Shown here: one piece after another, positions 55,986 to 64,000 of the stretch
How the letters are laid out: the number at the start of each line of letters is the position of its first letter
Position numbering within the stretch: the first letter of the stretch is position 1
Notes under the pieces: generated by a model
What the model was told of the DNA's origin: nothing
The model's database searches: none
The model's input: only the letters and a program-made list of their open reading frames with translations
Made by a program: the position numbers and the translations under genes
Source: Datnioides undecimradiatus
Lineage: Eukaryota; Chordata; Actinopteri; Lobotiformes; Datnioididae
Assembly (NCBI GenBank): GCA_008933995.1
Contig: WARS01000047.1
Span: forward strand, 1,178,001 to 1,242,000
Direction: 5' to 3'
DNA: 64,000 bases

Positions 55986-58280
55986 TTTGTTGTGGTCCTT
56001 GTACAACACAGTCAAGTCAAAGTGAATACAGAACTCCAGTTTTAGGTTTTTCTCCAAATGAAAAGCTGATCCCGGATTTTCCAGCAGACTGAGATGCTGT
56101 GAACTGTATACGGAGCAAGTTTTGAGCACTGTCAAGACCAAACAAAGCTAAGTTAAGGTGGGCTTTACTTGCACCCCCTGCTCCCCCCCCAAAAAAATCA
56201 AGTTCAATTTACAAAGAGAGTTTCAGCCTTTCCAAAGGCATAAAAGCTTTTCTGTCCTGTTATCGTTTCTTCCCAAAATGTGGTTAAGTGGTTGGTTTTA
56301 GTTCTTGGTACACCTACATGAGAGGTCCTGACATGGCATTACTCCAGCAGCTTCACCTGCCTCTTCACTGTAGCTCAACTGTCTCTGAATGATCCATTTC
56401 CCCTCTGTCTACTTTGACTATAGCCTTTCACCTTTCCTGCAGGACACATACACATTAGCCATGAATGTGCCAGAAGTCGACATTTAACGGACTTGTGTTT
56501 TCAAAACTATTTTAAGTGACGCTACAAAGCTTTGAATCCCCACTGTGATGTGATCAGGGAGTTTTATCACCTTCAATCTCTTACGTACTTTTTACTTACT
56601 CAGAGTATAAATTCCTTTCTTGCTATACCTGCAGCTGACTCATCCTGTTCCCATTGTTAATCCACCATGAGCAGAATGAGTAATAGGACGAGGCTGAAGG
56701 CGATTGGGCCTGGATTAAAAGACAAATGACATGTTTAACAGTGTCGTTCTGGTAACTGCCCAAGCCTGACTGGCAAAATAGAGCCAATCAAATATTAATC
56801 CAGTGGCCACTTCTCTTCAGTTTCAGACTGCAGGCAGAACAGTTCAATGGTAAAACAGAGGCGTTTAAACTGCAGTGTAAGTCTGTTGATGGTACAAGTG
56901 CAGAAGGAGAGGCAGGTGACCTGGAGTATCTAAGCAAAATTACACATCTACAGGTAAAAACATTTCAGTAATAGTGATATACTTAGTTTAAATGTAAAAG
57001 GATGGTGGTTATTACAGTTTTTCTGCACTGTTAGGAATAGGCAAGAGTACATTTTTGTAACTTATGTGAAGTTATGTTGCCGAAGTCAAAGAAGTAATAC
57101 CGCTGAAGGTACAGTTTCACACAAATCTTGCACCATTTCAACCCGAAACGTTCAGCAAAATCTATCAAGCGTCACAATCATTACTTGCGCAGCCACATCA
57201 TACAAAAACAATGGGATTAACAAATATACATGTTATTAGCTAAAAAGGTAAAAGGTGACAAATAAATAGAAGCAAATATACACTACCCCCCATCCTCAAA
57301 ATTAGCCCTAAAAACCGGTAACAGCCAGCGAAGCTTCCCTTGAGACTATATTTCAGTTGTTAAGCAAGTCCACCACCTCTGGATCCACGTCTCCCCCGCT
57401 GCTTTCCCACTATTTAAATAAAGAATGAAACACCGAAAGTGAGCGAACCATCTGATTTCCTTGAGAAGAAAGCCTGCATTTGTGTAGCTAAAACGTCAGT
57501 ATTGTAGTGGAGTGAATTCATAGCCAGCAACATCTGTAGGTGAGAAAAGAAGGTACGGGATAAGCAGCTCTGTGGAAAAAAAACACGATCCATGTCTGTG
57601 AAAGCTCGTCTCGTCTGTCAGTTGCAAAACCACTTCACGTCAGCCATCTTGAGAGGATGCTGCAGCTCGCTGCAATCTGTGTCTGCAGCAGGGTCTAAGG
57701 CCTTGGGGAAGAAAAATCAGAGCAAGTGAAGAGTCTTTTTATCCTCCAGTTCTGCCTCAGCGAAAAATGAGAACTAGACGACGGTTCGGACAGAACAGGA
57801 GGACGAGTGCTCGGGCTCCCCTGCATGGTGATCAGCGTATTGCCATGTGTATGATAGGGTGGGCATAGTGAGGCAAACACACAGGAAGTCTGGCAGGAAA
57901 TATGAAATAACTGATCATAACACTGGAGAGTGTGCTAGAGCAACAACATTAAGTTATATAAACATAGATAACAGCTAACACGACTGGATCTCAAACCTTC
58001 CCTGTCATCGATTTCATGTCAAGGTGGCAACTGAAGAAGCTCTACCTCAGTAACTTCTCATATCTTATTACAATTATTACAGTATTCCAGTAATTGCATC
58101 AGTTATGATATTACCCAACAGTTTTTCTTATTATTGTGTGTGCACTATGCAGGGCAACTGGGATGAAGTTATGATATAGTGAGATATCTCAGAAAAGAGA
58201 AGAGGGGGGGCTCAGGAGCTTGCTGGAGGTCAGAACTGGGGGCAAAGGAAGCAGCTTTGCCAGTCCAGGAGGCTGAGAGG
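55797..58280 (-). other. coro2b: coro2b 3' untranslated region (extent uncertain)
   Basis: Below the coro2b stop codon, reading the minus strand, the first exact AATAAA I find is at 55802-55797 (TTTATT on the plus strand). If it is used, the 3' UTR is about 2.5 kb and overlaps the anp32a 3' end by about 160 bases. A shorter UTR using a non-canonical signal is possible. The stretch holds no convincing exon; the reading frame at 57695-57880 has no splice context. Confidence 0.35.
55959..55964 (+). terminator. Candidate polyadenylation signal of anp32a
   Basis: A canonical AATAAA lies 1.19 kb after the stop codon and is followed within about 30 bases by T/GT-rich sequence (around 55970-55995), the expected downstream element. 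An upstream ATTAAA at 55516-55521 is an alternative. Confidence 0.45.
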
Positions 58281-63663
<5,383 letters not shown>

Positions 63664-64000
63664 CTGCCGCGCTCACGCACACGCAATACATAAGTAACAG
63701 TGCAGCATCACAAAGCACACAAACACATACAGATGTTTTTTATGTAGTATATAGTGTTTATGCCACTTCATATTCTTCTTCAATATGAGCTCCAAACTAT
63801 AATCAGTATGACACAGCTTGAGATCCGTCTGATCAAAAATAGCACATGGTATCAATGTAGCCCATTGCATTAGGATTAATCTGGATTACAGCGATGGCCA
63901 GAGGCTCTGTGTTGGACCAGAGGAGATTATCCTTCAACAAGTGAAAGTACTTATACAGGACACTGGGCTACTGGCTACCGGGCTACCGGCTACTGTACTC
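63664..64000 (-). other. coro2b intron, cut by the window edge
   Basis: Upstream of the first visible coro2b exon (acceptor CGCGGCAG at about 63671-63664) I see no further coding exon. The expected preceding exon would end in sequence equivalent to ASCSEDTS. The stretch ends in a short imperfect GGCTAC tandem (about 63965-63995). Confidence 0.7.

Overview
The window is vertebrate nuclear DNA, almost certainly from a teleost fish (probably a percomorph). It has GT-AG introns, long AT-rich non-coding stretches, CA microsatellites, and relics of interspersed repeats that I recognise as typical of teleost genomes. Nothing points to a prokaryote, plasmid or virus. I see no operon, CRISPR array, tRNA or rRNA gene.

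Two protein-coding genes can be read exon by exon, both at the right-hand end. anp32a (plus strand, coding exons 50,269-54,766) is complete: seven coding exons encode a 254-residue acidic leucine-rich nuclear phosphoprotein. coro2b (minus strand, coding exons 63,663 down to 58,281) is partial: nine 3' coding exons give the C-terminal 370 residues of a type II coronin, and the 5' exons lie beyond base 64,000. The genes are tail to tail, with 3.5 kb between stop codons. CORO2B and ANP32A are also neighbours on human 15q23, which supports both names and argues for anp32a/coro2b over the paralogous anp32b/coro2a pair. Every splice phase checks out across all 16 coding exons.

The left 50 kb holds no coding exon I can name. 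Its best gene-like feature is a promoter and 5'-exon candidate on the minus strand at about 30.35-30.62 kb: CCAAT and TATA-like boxes, a TCGCGAGA motif, CpGs, and a strong CAG|GTAAGC donor. It would start a gene running leftward, divergent from anp32a. In human the divergent neighbours of ANP32A are NOX5, SPESP1 and GLCE, so glce or nox5 are reasonable guesses, but no coding exon of either is visible. A possible exon of such a gene sits at bases 1-73. A second CpG-rich, antisense promoter-like block lies inside anp32a intron 1 (about 50.88-51.75 kb).

The rest is non-coding: decayed interspersed repeats (at least five recurrent families, some with several copies here), a tRNA-derived SINE relic, a non-LTR retrotransposon tail, hAT-like and TTAA-type MITE relics, microsatellites, a 28-bp minisatellite, and several stretches whose composition and homeodomain or octamer motifs suggest cis-regulatory elements. 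I found no clear evidence of a new multi-gene system. The most useful leads are the two unassigned promoter-like regions and the facing 3' ends of anp32a and coro2b.
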